From contig JAKAQM010000004.1 of assembly GCA_021822565.1 (NCBI GenBank), forward strand, positions 1 through 54,991: DNA of 54,991 nt, given 5' to 3'. Of the stretch, positions 35,652-45,298 are shown one piece after another. Numbering within the stretch: the stretch's first letter is position 1; each line of letters starts with the position of its first letter. The position numbers and the translations under genes are program-made. The notes under the pieces were generated by a model. That model searched no databases. It saw only the letters and a list, made by a program, of their open reading frames with translations, and was not told the DNA's origin. Source of the stretch: Actinomycetes bacterium (GTDB lineage Bacteria; Actinomycetota; Acidimicrobiia; Acidimicrobiales; RAAP-2).

Positions 35652-37205
35652 GTGGACGCGTCGGGCTCGCGGTCGGAGATGACTGGATCGGCGCAGGAAG
35701 AGCGCGGCGTGGCGCGGGGCGGGCTGGCCATGGCCGTCGAGACCCACATGTCCGTGCTCTTCTTCTACGGCGACCGCGTCCTCAAGGTGCGTCGACCCGT
35801 CGAGTACGGGTTCGCGGACTTCTCCGACCCGGCGCGACGGCGTGCCGATTGCGACCGAGAGGTGGAGCTGAACCGCCGGCTCTCGCCCGACGTGTACCTG
35901 GGCACGGCCACGATCTCGCTCGGCGACGAGGTGCTCGAGCACGGCGTGCTCATGCGGCGGCTCCCAGCCGATCGGAACCTCGAGCGCCTCGTCCGACGCG
36001 GGGAGCCTGTGGACACCGAGCTCCGCGAGGTGGCTCGCGCGCTCGCCCGTCTCCACGAGCACGCGGCTCGCTCGGCGACCATCGACGCGTCCGCGACTGC
36101 CGAGGCGCTCTGGCAGCGTTGGCAGGCGACGGAGGAGAGCCTGAGCCGTTTCGTGGGCTCCTTCTTCGACGGGACCACCTACCGCGAGCTCACCGCGCGC
36201 GCGCGGCGCTACCTCGACGGCCGTCGGGAGCTCTTCGAGGAGCGAATCCAGCGAGGCGCGGTGTGCGACGGCCACGGCGACCTCCAGGCCTCGGACATCT
36301 TCTGCCTCGCAGACGGACCGAGGATCCTCGACTGCCTGGAGTTCGACGACGAGCTCCGTTACGGCGACGTGCTCGCCGATGCGGCCTTCCTCGCCTTCGA
36401 CCTCGAGCGTCTTGGCGCCGCAGAGCTCGCGGACGCCTTCTTGGCGGACTACGGCCGGGAGTCGGGCGTCGAGCAGCCGCCTTCGCTCGTGCACTTCTAC
36501 GTCGCGACGAGGGCACACGTCCGCCTTCTCGTCGCGTGCCTCCGGCTCGAGCTGGGGCTCGACCAAGACCGGAGCGAGCCCGAGAGGCTCGTTCGTCTGG
36601 CCGGCGCCCACCTGGAGAAGGCGCTGCCGCGCATGGTGCTCGTCGGCGGCCCCCCAGGAAGCGGGAAGACGACGCTTGCCGAGTGGCTGGGCCAGCGCCT
36701 CGACGCCGAGGTGCTCTCCACCGACCACCTGCGGGCCGAGGGACGGGCCGAGGGTCAGGGTGAGGGCCGGGTCGAGGGTCACGGTGTGGGCGAGCGTGAG
36801 CCGGCGGGCTCCCCCGAGGACCGCTACAGCGAGGCGGCGCGCGCTGCGGTGTACGACTCGATGCTCGAGCGCGCGCGTGTGCATCTGCACAAGGGACGTT
36901 CCGTCGTGCTCGACGCCACGTGGCAGACGGTGACGCTCAGGCGTATGGCCGCAGCGGTCGCCAGGGAGACGTCAGCGGACCAGGTCGAGCTCCGCTGTGA
37001 CGCTCCGCGGGCTCACCGCAGGGCGCGGGTGGTGGCGCGCCTTCAGCGCGGAGGCAGCGAGTCGGAGGCGACCGCAGAGGTGGCCGAGACGCTTGCCGCA
37101 GAGGAGGAACCGTGGCCGACCGCCACCCTGGTCGACACCTCCGGGACCGTCGAAGAAGCGCGGAGTGCTGCGGCACGGGCGCTCGGGCTCGTACGAGCCG
37201 CGTGA
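35652..37205 (+). CDS. Aminoglycoside-phosphotransferase-like domain fused to P-loop kinase (AAA_33) domain
   Basis: [52 protein letters not shown]...[14 protein letters not shown]...[45 protein letters not shown]. Confidence 0.88.
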   Translation: MDASGSRSEMTGSAQEERGVARGGLAMAVETHMSVLFFYGDRVLKVRRPVEYGFADFSDPARRRADCDREVELNRRLSPDVYLGTATISLGDEVLEHGVLMRRLPADRNLERLVRRGEPVDTELREVARALARLHEHAARSATIDASATAEALWQRWQATEESLSRFVGSFFDGTTYRELTARARRYLDGRRELFEERIQRGAVCDGHGDLQASDIFCLADGPRILDCLEFDDELRYGDVLADAAFLAFDLERLGAAELADAFLADYGRESGVEQPPSLVHFYVATRAHVRLLVACLRLELGLDQDRSEPERLVRLAGAHLEKALPRMVLVGGPPGSGKTTLAEWLGQRLDAEVLSTDHLRAEGRAEGQGEGRVEGHGVGEREPAGSPEDRYSEAARAAVYDSMLERARVHLHKGRSVVLDATWQTVTLRRMAAAVARETSADQVELRCDAPRAHRRARVVARLQRGGSESEATAEVAETLAAEEEPWPTATLVDTSGTVEEARSAAARALGLVRAA

Positions 37206-37276
37206 GCTGGACGCTCGCTCTGGGCCGATGGTCCGTTCCCGACGAGCCACTCGACAGAGCGGGCGAGTGCGGCCCC

Positions 37277-38266
37277 GTGCCTGATCGCCGCAGCCGATCC
37301 TTGTTGCTGTGGGCCGGCGGGGTCCTGTCGGTGTGCGCAAGCGTTCTCGGCCTGGCGTCGCCCCAGGTCGCGGGGGCGCAGAGCCCGCAGGTCGCCTTCT
37401 CCACGTGGCAGGCACCTGGTGACGGGTGGACGGCGGGTCAGCGGGTGATCGCGCTCACCTTCGACGACGGACCCGGTCCCTACACTCCGCAGGTGCTGTC
37501 GGTCCTCCAGCAATACCACGTGCCGGCGACCTTCTTCGAGATCGGCGAGAACGTCGCCGCGTACCCCCAGTACTCCCGCATGGTCGCTGCAGCGGGCTAC
37601 CCGGTCGAGGACCACACGTGGAGCCACCCGGATCTCACGACCCTCTCGCCTGTCGAGGTCGGCGCGCAGATCGACAGGACCCAGGCAGAGATCGCCTCGG
37701 TCACCGGCGAGTCCCCCACCTGCGTCCGTCCCCCCTACGACGCCTGGGACCCCACCGTCCTCACCACGATCGCGGCACGCGGCCTCACCGCCATGAGCTA
37801 CTCGGTCGATCCGAGGGACTGGTCCATGCCGGGGGTTGCAGCGATCGTCAGCAGGGTTGTCGCAGCTGCCGCGCCAGGCGCCGTCGTCGACCTGCACGAC
37901 GGGGGCGGGGATCGCTCGGAGACCGTGGCCGCCCTCCCGCAGATCATCACGGACCTGCGCGCTGAAGGCTACGGGTTCGTCTCGATCTGCGGCGACCGCC
38001 AGATGCGCGAGCAGAGCGCGGTCTACCGCTTCGGACAAGCTCCTCCTCCCGCATCCCATGTCGTCTCGGACGCCCCCTATTCCGGTGCCGCGGGGACCGG
38101 TGCCGGCTACTGGCTGACGGCCCAAGACGGCGGGGTGTTCAGCTTCGGCGATGCTCGGTTCTACGGCTCCATGGGCGGGGTGAGCAGCTCCACCCGCTTC
38201 TTCGCCATCATGGCGAGCCCGAGCGGCGCGGGGTACCTGCTCGCCGGTGAGCTCCCGTCGCCCTGA
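37277..38266 (+). CDS. Secreted polysaccharide deacetylase (NodB domain) with C-terminal [19 protein letters not shown] surface repeat
   Basis: GTG start then [32 protein letters not shown] signal; [37 protein letters not shown]...HTWSHPDL...[35 protein letters not shown]. Confidence 0.9.
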   Translation: MPDRRSRSLLLWAGGVLSVCASVLGLASPQVAGAQSPQVAFSTWQAPGDGWTAGQRVIALTFDDGPGPYTPQVLSVLQQYHVPATFFEIGENVAAYPQYSRMVAAAGYPVEDHTWSHPDLTTLSPVEVGAQIDRTQAEIASVTGESPTCVRPPYDAWDPTVLTTIAARGLTAMSYSVDPRDWSMPGVAAIVSRVVAAAAPGAVVDLHDGGGDRSETVAALPQIITDLRAEGYGFVSICGDRQMREQSAVYRFGQAPPPASHVVSDAPYSGAAGTGAGYWLTAQDGGVFSFGDARFYGSMGGVSSSTRFFAIMASPSGAGYLLAGELPSP

Positions 38267-38312
38267 TGCTCGTGCGCTCGGTCCTGCGGTGTCGTCGCAC
38301 CGAGCCGAGGGC

Positions 38313-39092
38313 TCACGATCCTCGCCTGGCGACGATGTTCAGCCGCACGTAGTCGACGACCGGCTCTCCCATTGCCGCTACCACCCGATCGACGAAGGGT
38401 CGCCGCTCGCCGGCGCCAAGGGTGGCGAGGTGCTCTCGGAGGATGACCGTCGAGAGGAAGTCGGCCAGTCCCGCGGGGTCGTCGAAGCGGGTCGGCTCGG
38501 GGTTCGTCCACACGTCCACATCGACGAACCCGGCGCGTTCGAGCCGCCTCCGGGTCTCGTCACGAGATGCGTAGAGCCAGGTACCCGCACGCTCGACCCC
38601 GAGCGCACGCACGGCGTCGAGGAGCAGGGCCAGGTTGCCCTCGGCGCCGCACTGCGCGACGAGTTGGCCGCCGGGTCGCATGACCATGGCGAGGTTGGCG
38701 AAGAGCCGGTCGTGGTCGGTCACCCAGTGGAACGTCGCGGTCGAGAGCACCGCGTCGACGGGGTGGTCGCGGCCGAGCGCCGACGGCCTGAGGTCGAGGA
38801 GATCGGATCGGACGAACCGGACCCGGTCGTGGTGGCGTGCGAGACGCCGGTGCGCCTCCTCGAGCATCGACGCCGACGCGTCGAGCGCGACGACGTGCCC
38901 GCTGGGCAGCCGATCGAGCAGCTCCTCGGTGACGCGGCCGCTCCCGCACCCCGCATCCAGGACGGTCTCGGCTCCCTCGAGCACCAGGCGGCCGAGCACC
39001 GTCCGACCCCAACGCGCCTGGGGTTCCGAGAGCCGGTCGTAGGCGGCGGCATCCCATTCGCCAGGAGGTCGATCGCTGGACCTGGCGGTCAC
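38313..39092 (-). CDS. Class I SAM-dependent methyltransferase (trans-aconitate methyltransferase-like)
   Basis: WDAAAYDRLSEPQARWGRTVLGRLVLEGAETVLDAGCGSGRVTEELLDRLPSGHVVALDASASMLEEAHRRL...STATFHWVTDHDRLFANLAMVMRPGGQLV; GTGA overlap with add. Confidence 0.88.
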   Translation of the reverse strand: MTARSSDRPPGEWDAAAYDRLSEPQARWGRTVLGRLVLEGAETVLDAGCGSGRVTEELLDRLPSGHVVALDASASMLEEAHRRLARHHDRVRFVRSDLLDLRPSALGRDHPVDAVLSTATFHWVTDHDRLFANLAMVMRPGGQLVAQCGAEGNLALLLDAVRALGVERAGTWLYASRDETRRRLERAGFVDVDVWTNPEPTRFDDPAGLADFLSTVILREHLATLGAGERRPFVDRVVAAMGEPVVDYVRLNIVARRGS

Positions 39093-40138
39093 CGGGCGAG
39101 ACCGAGGTGGTCGTCGAGGTCGCAGAGGAGCTCGCGCCTGCGCTCCCGCGTCGCGAAGCTCGACTCGATCGAGACGCGTGCCACGGCGCCGAGGATCGAG
39201 CGATCCCATCCGAACGTCCGCGCGCACTGCACGTACTCGCCGACGACCGACGAGCCGAAGAGCAGCGGGTCGTCCGTGTTCAGGCTCACCCGCACGCCGG
39301 CCGCCCTGAGCTGCTCGACGGGATGGGCGGCGAGGGACGACACGACGCCGAGCCGTACGTTGGACGTGGGGCAGACGTCGAGCGGCACGGCCTCCGCCGC
39401 GAGCTTCGCGACCAGCGCGGGGTCCTCGACCGCGCGGATGCCGTGGTCCACACGCTCTACGTGCAGGAGCTCGACGGCATCGCGCACCCCTTCGGGTCCC
39501 GACGACTCTCCCGCGTGGGCGCAGGTGTGGAGACCGGCGCTCCGGGCGCGGGTGAACAACGGGGCGAACCGCTGCCCGGTGCGTCCGGCTGCAGCCTCGT
39601 TGCCGTCGACCGACAAGCCGACGACACGGTCAGGTCGGGCCTCGAGCAGCCAGTCCACGAGCGCGGCGGAGTCCGCCGCCGGCTGGGTACGCGTCAGGCT
39701 GAGGCACAGCGCGGTCGTGACCCCATGGTCGGCTTCTCCCGCTTCGAACCCGTGGTCCAGCCGCTCGACGAAGCCGTCGAGATCCGTACGCCACGCGGGC
39801 CAATGAGTCGGATTGAAGATCACGTCGGTGTGGCCGACACCGTTCGACGCGGCCCTGCGGGTGATCTCGTAGGCGATGTGCTCGAGCTGGGTCCCCTCGG
39901 TGACGAGCGCGCAGGCGCGGTCGAGGAACCCGAGGAACTCCGCGAGGTCGCGGAACCGGGGCGCTCCGGTGCCCGGGTCGAACGTGACGCCGGCCCGCGC
40001 CGGGTCGTCCAGCCCGACCGCAGCGGGCGGGACGCAGCCTTCGAGGTGGAGGTGGACCTCCGCCTTTGGCAGGCGCCGGACCCAGCTCGCCTGACGTGTG
40101 CTGGCAGAGAGGCGCTCGGCATCAACGGGCATCGGCAT
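39089..40138 (-). CDS. add: Adenosine deaminase
   Basis: LPKAEVHLHLEGCVPP...HTCAHAGESSGPEGVRDAVELLHVERVDHGIRAVEDPALV...LDVCPTSNVRLGVVSSLAAHPVEQLRAAGVRVSLNTDDPLLFG. Confidence 0.94.
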   Translation of the reverse strand: MPMPVDAERLSASTRQASWVRRLPKAEVHLHLEGCVPPAAVGLDDPARAGVTFDPGTGAPRFRDLAEFLGFLDRACALVTEGTQLEHIAYEITRRAASNGVGHTDVIFNPTHWPAWRTDLDGFVERLDHGFEAGEADHGVTTALCLSLTRTQPAADSAALVDWLLEARPDRVVGLSVDGNEAAAGRTGQRFAPLFTRARSAGLHTCAHAGESSGPEGVRDAVELLHVERVDHGIRAVEDPALVAKLAAEAVPLDVCPTSNVRLGVVSSLAAHPVEQLRAAGVRVSLNTDDPLLFGSSVVGEYVQCARTFGWDRSILGAVARVSIESSFATRERRRELLCDLDDHLGLAR

Positions 40139-40239
40139 CGCGAAGAGCGTACGGGACCCACGGCGCCTTCCTGAGCGGCACGGCCGCCGCCGCATCCGGG
40201 CTCCCCACGCGGGTCTCGCCTACAGTCGTTGCTGCGCCC

Positions 40240-41991
40240 ATGCATCGAATGTCGCGGGGTGCCGGTACCGTCTACGTCGATGCGAGCGAGGTTCGACCCA
40301 CGGTGAAGCTGCGCATGCCCTCTCGGACTGGATCGAACGAGCGATCGCTCGGGAGGGAGCGCCCGACGCTGTCGGTGACCGCCGGAGACGGAGCCGGGGA
40401 CGCATCGGCGGTCGCCGCCGGGTTCGAGGTTCGCCCCGGAGGTCTCGGCTCCCCTGCGCAGGCAGCCGCGCTCGCAACCCTCTGCGCCGTCCTGTTCCTC
40501 ACGTTCCTCGACAACACCGTCGTGAGCGTCGGTCTCGCGAACATCCAGAGCACGCTCCACGCCGGGGTGACCTCGCTGCAGTGGGTCGTCGACGGCTACG
40601 CGCTCACGTTCGCGACCTTCATGCTGGCAGCGGGGACGATGGGGGACATCCTCGGCCGGAAGAAGGCGATGCTCGCCGGTGTGGCCGTCTTCTGCGCAGG
40701 GTCCGTCGTGTGCGCGACGGCGCCCAGCTCGGGGTGGCTGATCGCGGGGCGAGTGATCATGGGGGTCGGGGCCGCGGCGTCCGAGCCCGGGACGCTCTCG
40801 GTGATCCGTCACGTCTACCCGGACCGCGCGACCCGGGCCGACGCGCTCGGCGTGTGGGCAGCCGTGTCGGGGCTGGCGCTGGCGCTCGGCCCGGTCATCG
40901 CCGGCAGCCTCGTCGGTTTGGCCAGCTGGCGGGCGATCTTCTGGTTCAACCTCGGGTTCGGCCTCGTCGCCTTCGCGATGGCCCTGGCGTTCGTTCCCGA
41001 GTCGTCCGATCCCGAGGGGCGCCGGTTCGACTGGGCAGGGATGCTCCTTGGAGGAGGCGCCCTCGGCTGCGTCTCGTTCGCGATCATCCAAGGTGAGATC
41101 TCCGGGTACGGCGCCTGGTGGATCGACGTCCTGTTCGCGGCGTCCTTCGTGCTCGCGACGGCGTTCGTGCGCGTCGAGCGCGTGCGGAAGAGCCCGATGA
41201 TCGACCTCGGCTTGTTCCGGAAGCCGCCGTTCCTGGGCTCGAACGTGGTCGCGTTCGCGACGTTCTTCGGGACCTTCTCGATCTTCTTCTTCACCGCGCT
41301 CTACGTGCAGGTGGTCATCACACAGTCCGCGTACCAGACCGCGCTGGACTTCCTGCCCATGGCGGTGGCCCTGATCATCGGGTCGGCGTTCACGGGGCCG
41401 TGGGTCGCCCGGTCGGGTGCGCGGATCCCGATGGTCGTGGGGTGCGCGCTCGCCGCAGTGGGCATCTTCGTGACCAGTGCGACGCTCGGGCCGCACTCCG
41501 GGCTCGGCACGCTCGGATGGACGTTGCCGATCGCAGGGTTCGGGTTCGGCATCGCGCTCGTCCCGGTGACGTCGGCCGCTCTCACCGTCGTGCCGCCCGA
41601 GCGCTCGGGCATGGCCGCATCGGCCACCAACACGAGCAGGGAGCTCGGAGCGGTGATCGGCGTCGCCGTGCTCGGCGCGGTGGTCGACTCGAAGCTCACT
41701 GGCGAGCTCGCCGCCCGGCTGAAGGCGCTCGGCATCCCCCCGAGCTTCCAGAGCCTGGTGGTCAACGCGGTGTCGAGCGGTGGGCTGAGCCCCAGTGCGG
41801 CCTCGAAGGCCGAGCACAGCCACACAGTCCACGTCGCGGACCTCGCGACCAAGGTCATCCACGCCGCGTACGAGGCCTTCGGCTCGGGCCTCCACCTGTC
41901 GTTCGACATCGCCGGAGCGCTACTTGCTCTGAGCGCGGTCGTCGCGGCGGCGACCGTCCATCGCAAGTCCGGCGAGCAGTACGAGCTGTAG
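40240..41991 (+). CDS. MFS transporter, DHA2 (EmrB/QacA)-type drug efflux (start uncertain)
   Basis: LFLTFLDNTVVSVGLANIQSTLHAGVTSLQWVVDGYALTFATFMLAAGTMGDILGRKKAMLAGVAVF...GVGAAASEPGTLSVI. Confidence 0.92.
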   Translation: MHRMSRGAGTVYVDASEVRPTVKLRMPSRTGSNERSLGRERPTLSVTAGDGAGDASAVAAGFEVRPGGLGSPAQAAALATLCAVLFLTFLDNTVVSVGLANIQSTLHAGVTSLQWVVDGYALTFATFMLAAGTMGDILGRKKAMLAGVAVFCAGSVVCATAPSSGWLIAGRVIMGVGAAASEPGTLSVIRHVYPDRATRADALGVWAAVSGLALALGPVIAGSLVGLASWRAIFWFNLGFGLVAFAMALAFVPESSDPEGRRFDWAGMLLGGGALGCVSFAIIQGEISGYGAWWIDVLFAASFVLATAFVRVERVRKSPMIDLGLFRKPPFLGSNVVAFATFFGTFSIFFFTALYVQVVITQSAYQTALDFLPMAVALIIGSAFTGPWVARSGARIPMVVGCALAAVGIFVTSATLGPHSGLGTLGWTLPIAGFGFGIALVPVTSAALTVVPPERSGMAASATNTSRELGAVIGVAVLGAVVDSKLTGELAARLKALGIPPSFQSLVVNAVSSGGLSPSAASKAEHSHTVHVADLATKVIHAAYEAFGSGLHLSFDIAGALLALSAVVAAATVHRKSGEQYEL

Positions 41992-42002
41992 CGCCGAAGG
42001 GC

Positions 42003-42084
42003 TGGGGACTGCCTGGGGACAGGGCGCTGGTGGACTGGGGACAGCACCCATCCAATTGGGGAGATCGTGCAAGTTCGTGGGGAC
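42003..42084 (+). repeat. Four copies of heptamer tggggac in a short intergenic stretch
   Basis: Copies starting at 42003, 42014, 42036 and 42078 (spacings 11, 22, 42). Confidence 0.85.
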
Positions 42085-42450
42085 AAGTTCGGGATTTCGC
42101 TGGAGGCTCTTGCCTTTTCGCGATCCGAAGCGCAGTCTTTGGATTGTTCGAGTGATCGAACCCGTCATCGGACGGAGGGTCGCCGCGAGGCGGACCGACG
42201 GACGATCAAGGGGGGTCGTACGACTGCCACTTGCCCTGACGGGAGGCCTTTGGCCGACCAGCAGGACCGGCTGGCGCCGCAGGGCACAGCCGGAGGCGGG
42301 GGAGGCCATTCGAACGCTGGTGGCTCGTGACAACGGCCGGGGGGTTCCCTGGAGCCCTCGGCACGGTCTGCGGGAACGGGGTTGTCCGACACTGCCCCGG
42401 GAACGATGACCACGGGTCGCCGCGGGCGTGGGCCCCGAGGAGCTGGACGG

Positions 42451-43467
42451 CTAGGCCGGACGGTTACTCGGGGCCTCGCCGCGTCCGGGGTCGGTGCCGT
42501 GCGGAGCCCACGCGCGGCCGTCATGCGTGCCCAGAGCGTGTACCGGGACCGGCTCGTCGACGCTGCAAGGGTCGTCGAGCTCGTCGTCGCAGCGCTCGCA
42601 CTCCATCTCGAACGTCGTGTGCGTGATGCCCAATGGCATCGTCACGCGCTCGCGTACCGCGGAACCGACCGCTTGCGCGTCTTCCAGGCTGGGGTGGCCG
42701 GCGAGGACCAGGTGCGCGGAGAGCGCGCGGTAGTCGCTCGAAAGGCTCCAGACGTGGAGGTCGTGCACCTCGCTGACCCCCTCGACGGAGGTGAGTGCCG
42801 TGCGGAGCGCGGCGAGATCCACGTCCGACGGCGTCGACTCCAAGAGGACCCCGGTGCTCTCCCGCACGACGCGCACCGCTTGGACGAGCACGAGCAGCGC
42901 GACCGCGAGGGAGGCGGCAGGGTCTGCCAGGTCGCCGCGCGGGCCAGCGAGGACCACGACGATGCCGGCCACGAGGACCGCGACGGCTGACAAGGCGTCC
43001 GCGGTCATGTGCAGCGCGATGCTCCGCAGGTTGAGGTCGCGTCCCGGTTCGCGCACTGCGAGTGCGGCAGCGACGTTCACGACTAGTGACGCAGCGGCCA
43101 CCTCGCTCACGAGCCCGCCGTGGACGGCCACCGGATGGACCAGCCGGTCGACCGCGATGGCCACGATCACGAAGGTGACGACGACGAGGACCGTCGCGTT
43201 GGCGAGCGCGGCGAGGATGGTGCCGCGGTGGTTGCCGTAGGTGCGCAGCTCGCTCCGAGGTCGAAGCGCCCAGCGCACGGCGGCGAGCGAGAGCCCGATC
43301 GCGGCCACGTCCGACAGGTTGTGCCCGGCATCGGAGAGGAGCGCAGAGGAATGCGCGTCGACGCCGGCGACCACCTCGGCGACGACCAGGGCGCCGTTCA
43401 GCGCTGCGGCGGCCACGAGGCGGCGGGTCCGCGCAGGCGCCCGCCGGTCGGTGCCCGCACCGGTCAT
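42451..43467 (-). CDS. Cation diffusion facilitator (CzcD/ZitB-like) metal efflux transporter
   Basis: AALNGALVVAEVVAGVDAHSSALLSDAGHNLSDVAAIGLSLAAVRWALRPRSELRTYGNHRGTILAALAN...HMTADALSAVAVLVAG...SEVHDLHVWSLSSDYRALSAHLVL. Confidence 0.93.
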   Translation of the reverse strand: MTGAGTDRRAPARTRRLVAAAALNGALVVAEVVAGVDAHSSALLSDAGHNLSDVAAIGLSLAAVRWALRPRSELRTYGNHRGTILAALANATVLVVVTFVIVAIAVDRLVHPVAVHGGLVSEVAAASLVVNVAAALAVREPGRDLNLRSIALHMTADALSAVAVLVAGIVVVLAGPRGDLADPAASLAVALLVLVQAVRVVRESTGVLLESTPSDVDLAALRTALTSVEGVSEVHDLHVWSLSSDYRALSAHLVLAGHPSLEDAQAVGSAVRERVTMPLGITHTTFEMECERCDDELDDPCSVDEPVPVHALGTHDGRAWAPHGTDPGRGEAPSNRPA

Positions 43468-44369
43468 GACCGCGCGGCGACCGCCGTCCACAGCTGGGCG
43501 GGACGGTCCCCGCGTGCCACCTCGCGCGCGAGCTCCGCGGAGACCAGCGCGACGTCACCAGGGTGGGTGACGCCGATGGACCGGCCCGGGGCGCGCAGGA
43601 CGTGCACGGCCAGCGTGTCGGGCGCTCCTCGTCTCCGTGCGGTGAGGAGCCCGTCGACGACATCGGGCAGGAGCACTTCGCCGTCGCCGCTCGCCTGTGC
43701 CATCGCGTCCTCGAAGATGCCGCGCAGCTCGGGGCTGAACCCCCACAGGTTCACCGACACGAGCTGTCCGGGGTCGAGCTCCTTCGGCTCGCGTCCGTCG
43801 TCCGCGACGATCCGGCCGTCAGGCAGTGGCGTGACGCGGCGCCGCTCGTCGACGGCTTCGAGCATCCCGTCGCCGCCGACCCGGCACAGGCCCCTGGTGA
43901 CCGGTGCGTCGCCGAGGAGCGAGTCCGAGAGCGCGTAGCAGATGGCGGCGTTGTCCGGATCACCGCGCCGCAGGTGCCCGGCGAGGAGTGCCAGACCCGG
44001 CTCCCCTGGGAGGTCGTCGGCGTTCGCGACGCCGAAGGAGGAGCTCTCGTCGAGCAAGGGCACTGCCGCGAGGACCGCGTCGACGGTGCCGCGGGGCGCG
44101 CGTTGGACCGCGAGCTCGACGCGTACCGCGCTGGGCCACGTGCGCTCCACGTGGTACCGGATGGCGGGGCCGGTGTCGGGGCCGATCACGAGGACGAGCC
44201 GACCGAACCCGGCCGCGAGGGCGTCGCTGGCGAGCACGTCGAGGACCGCCTCGCCGGCGAGCCCGACGGAGGCCAGCGGTTTCACGCCGCCGTAACGGGT
44301 TGCGCGACCTGCTGCCAGGATCACGAGCGTCGGGTCCGGACGGCCTCCGTTGGGCGTGCCTGGGTTCAT
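43464..44369 (-). CDS. Nucleotidyltransferase family protein (sugar-nucleotidyltransferase fold)
   Basis: DPTLVILAAGRATRYGGVKPLASVGLAGEAVLDVLASDALAAGFGRLVLVIGPDTGPAIRYHVE...GVANADDLPGE. Confidence 0.85.
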   Translation of the reverse strand: MNPGTPNGGRPDPTLVILAAGRATRYGGVKPLASVGLAGEAVLDVLASDALAAGFGRLVLVIGPDTGPAIRYHVERTWPSAVRVELAVQRAPRGTVDAVLAAVPLLDESSSFGVANADDLPGEPGLALLAGHLRRGDPDNAAICYALSDSLLGDAPVTRGLCRVGGDGMLEAVDERRRVTPLPDGRIVADDGREPKELDPGQLVSVNLWGFSPELRGIFEDAMAQASGDGEVLLPDVVDGLLTARRRGAPDTLAVHVLRAPGRSIGVTHPGDVALVSAELAREVARGDRPAQLWTAVAARS

Positions 44370-45298
44370 CCCCCCCAGCGTAGGACTGCGCTCGCCCAGG
44401 TCATGCCCCCGCCGAACCCGGTGAGGAGCAGGTGGCTGCCCGCAGAGACGCGGCCGCTGCGCAATGCGTCGTCGAGAGCGAGCGGGATGGAGGCGGAAGA
44501 GGTGTTGCCGTAGCGGTCGATGACCATCACGGTCCGCTCCTCGGGGATCCCGAGCCGCTGGCAGGCGGCCTGGATGATGCGGAGGTTGGCCTGGTGTGGC
44601 ACGAGGACGTCGACGTCGGATGCTTGGAGCCCCGCATCGCGCAGGGCACGCTCCGCGGACTCGACGACCACTCGCACCGCCTTGCGGAAGACCTCTTTCC
44701 CGTCCATGAAGAGGTACCCGCCGTGGTCGCACCTGAGCAAGTGGCGCAGCGTGCCATCGGCGCCGAAGTTCCAGCTCAGCAGATCACCCGGTCCGTCGAC
44801 CGGCTCGACCACGACTGCTCCGGCCCCGTCCCCGACGAGCACCGCCATCGTCCGGTCGTCCCAGTCGGTGATGCGGCTGAGGGCGTCTGCACCGATCACC
44901 AGCACGCGGCCTGATCCGACGGCGACGAGCCCGGCCGCCGCCACGAGGCCGTAGACGAACCCGGAGCACGCGGCATTCAGGTCGAAGGCCCCGCCCGGCA
45001 CCCCGATGCCAGCCTGGACCGTCGCCGACGTCGCAGGGACGAGCGCGTCGGGCGTGGTCGTCGCGAGCAGGACCACGTCGATGTCGGAGGGCTCGAGCCC
45101 GGCATCTGCGATCGCGTGCCGACCCGCCTCGATCGCCATCTGAGAGGTGATGCCCCCGACGTGGCGTTCCTTGATCCCGGTGCGCTCGGTGATCCACGCG
45201 TCGCTCGTGTCGAGCGTCGCCGAGAGGTCGTCGTTCGTCAGGACCTTGTCGGGGACGGAGATGCCGCAGCCCCGGATCGTGATGCCGCGCACGCTCAC
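44366..45298 (-). CDS. 3-oxoacyl-ACP synthase III family (KASIII/FabH-like)
   Basis: GITIRGCGISVPDKVLTNDDLSATLDTSDAWITERTGIKERH...FDLNAACSGFVYGL...VLVPHQANLRIIQAACQRLGIPEERTVMVIDRYGNTSSASIPLALDDAL. Confidence 0.94.
   Translation of the reverse strand: MSVRGITIRGCGISVPDKVLTNDDLSATLDTSDAWITERTGIKERHVGGITSQMAIEAGRHAIADAGLEPSDIDVVLLATTTPDALVPATSATVQAGIGVPGGAFDLNAACSGFVYGLVAAAGLVAVGSGRVLVIGADALSRITDWDDRTMAVLVGDGAGAVVVEPVDGPGDLLSWNFGADGTLRHLLRCDHGGYLFMDGKEVFRKAVRVVVESAERALRDAGLQASDVDVLVPHQANLRIIQAACQRLGIPEERTVMVIDRYGNTSSASIPLALDDALRSGRVSAGSHLLLTGFGGGMTWASAVLRWGG

Noticed and set aside
42003-42084. Replication-origin-like DnaA box cluster
   Set aside because: tggggac/gtcccca does not match the DnaA consensus TTATCCACA/TTGTCCACA well and no dnaA/dnaN neighbours.
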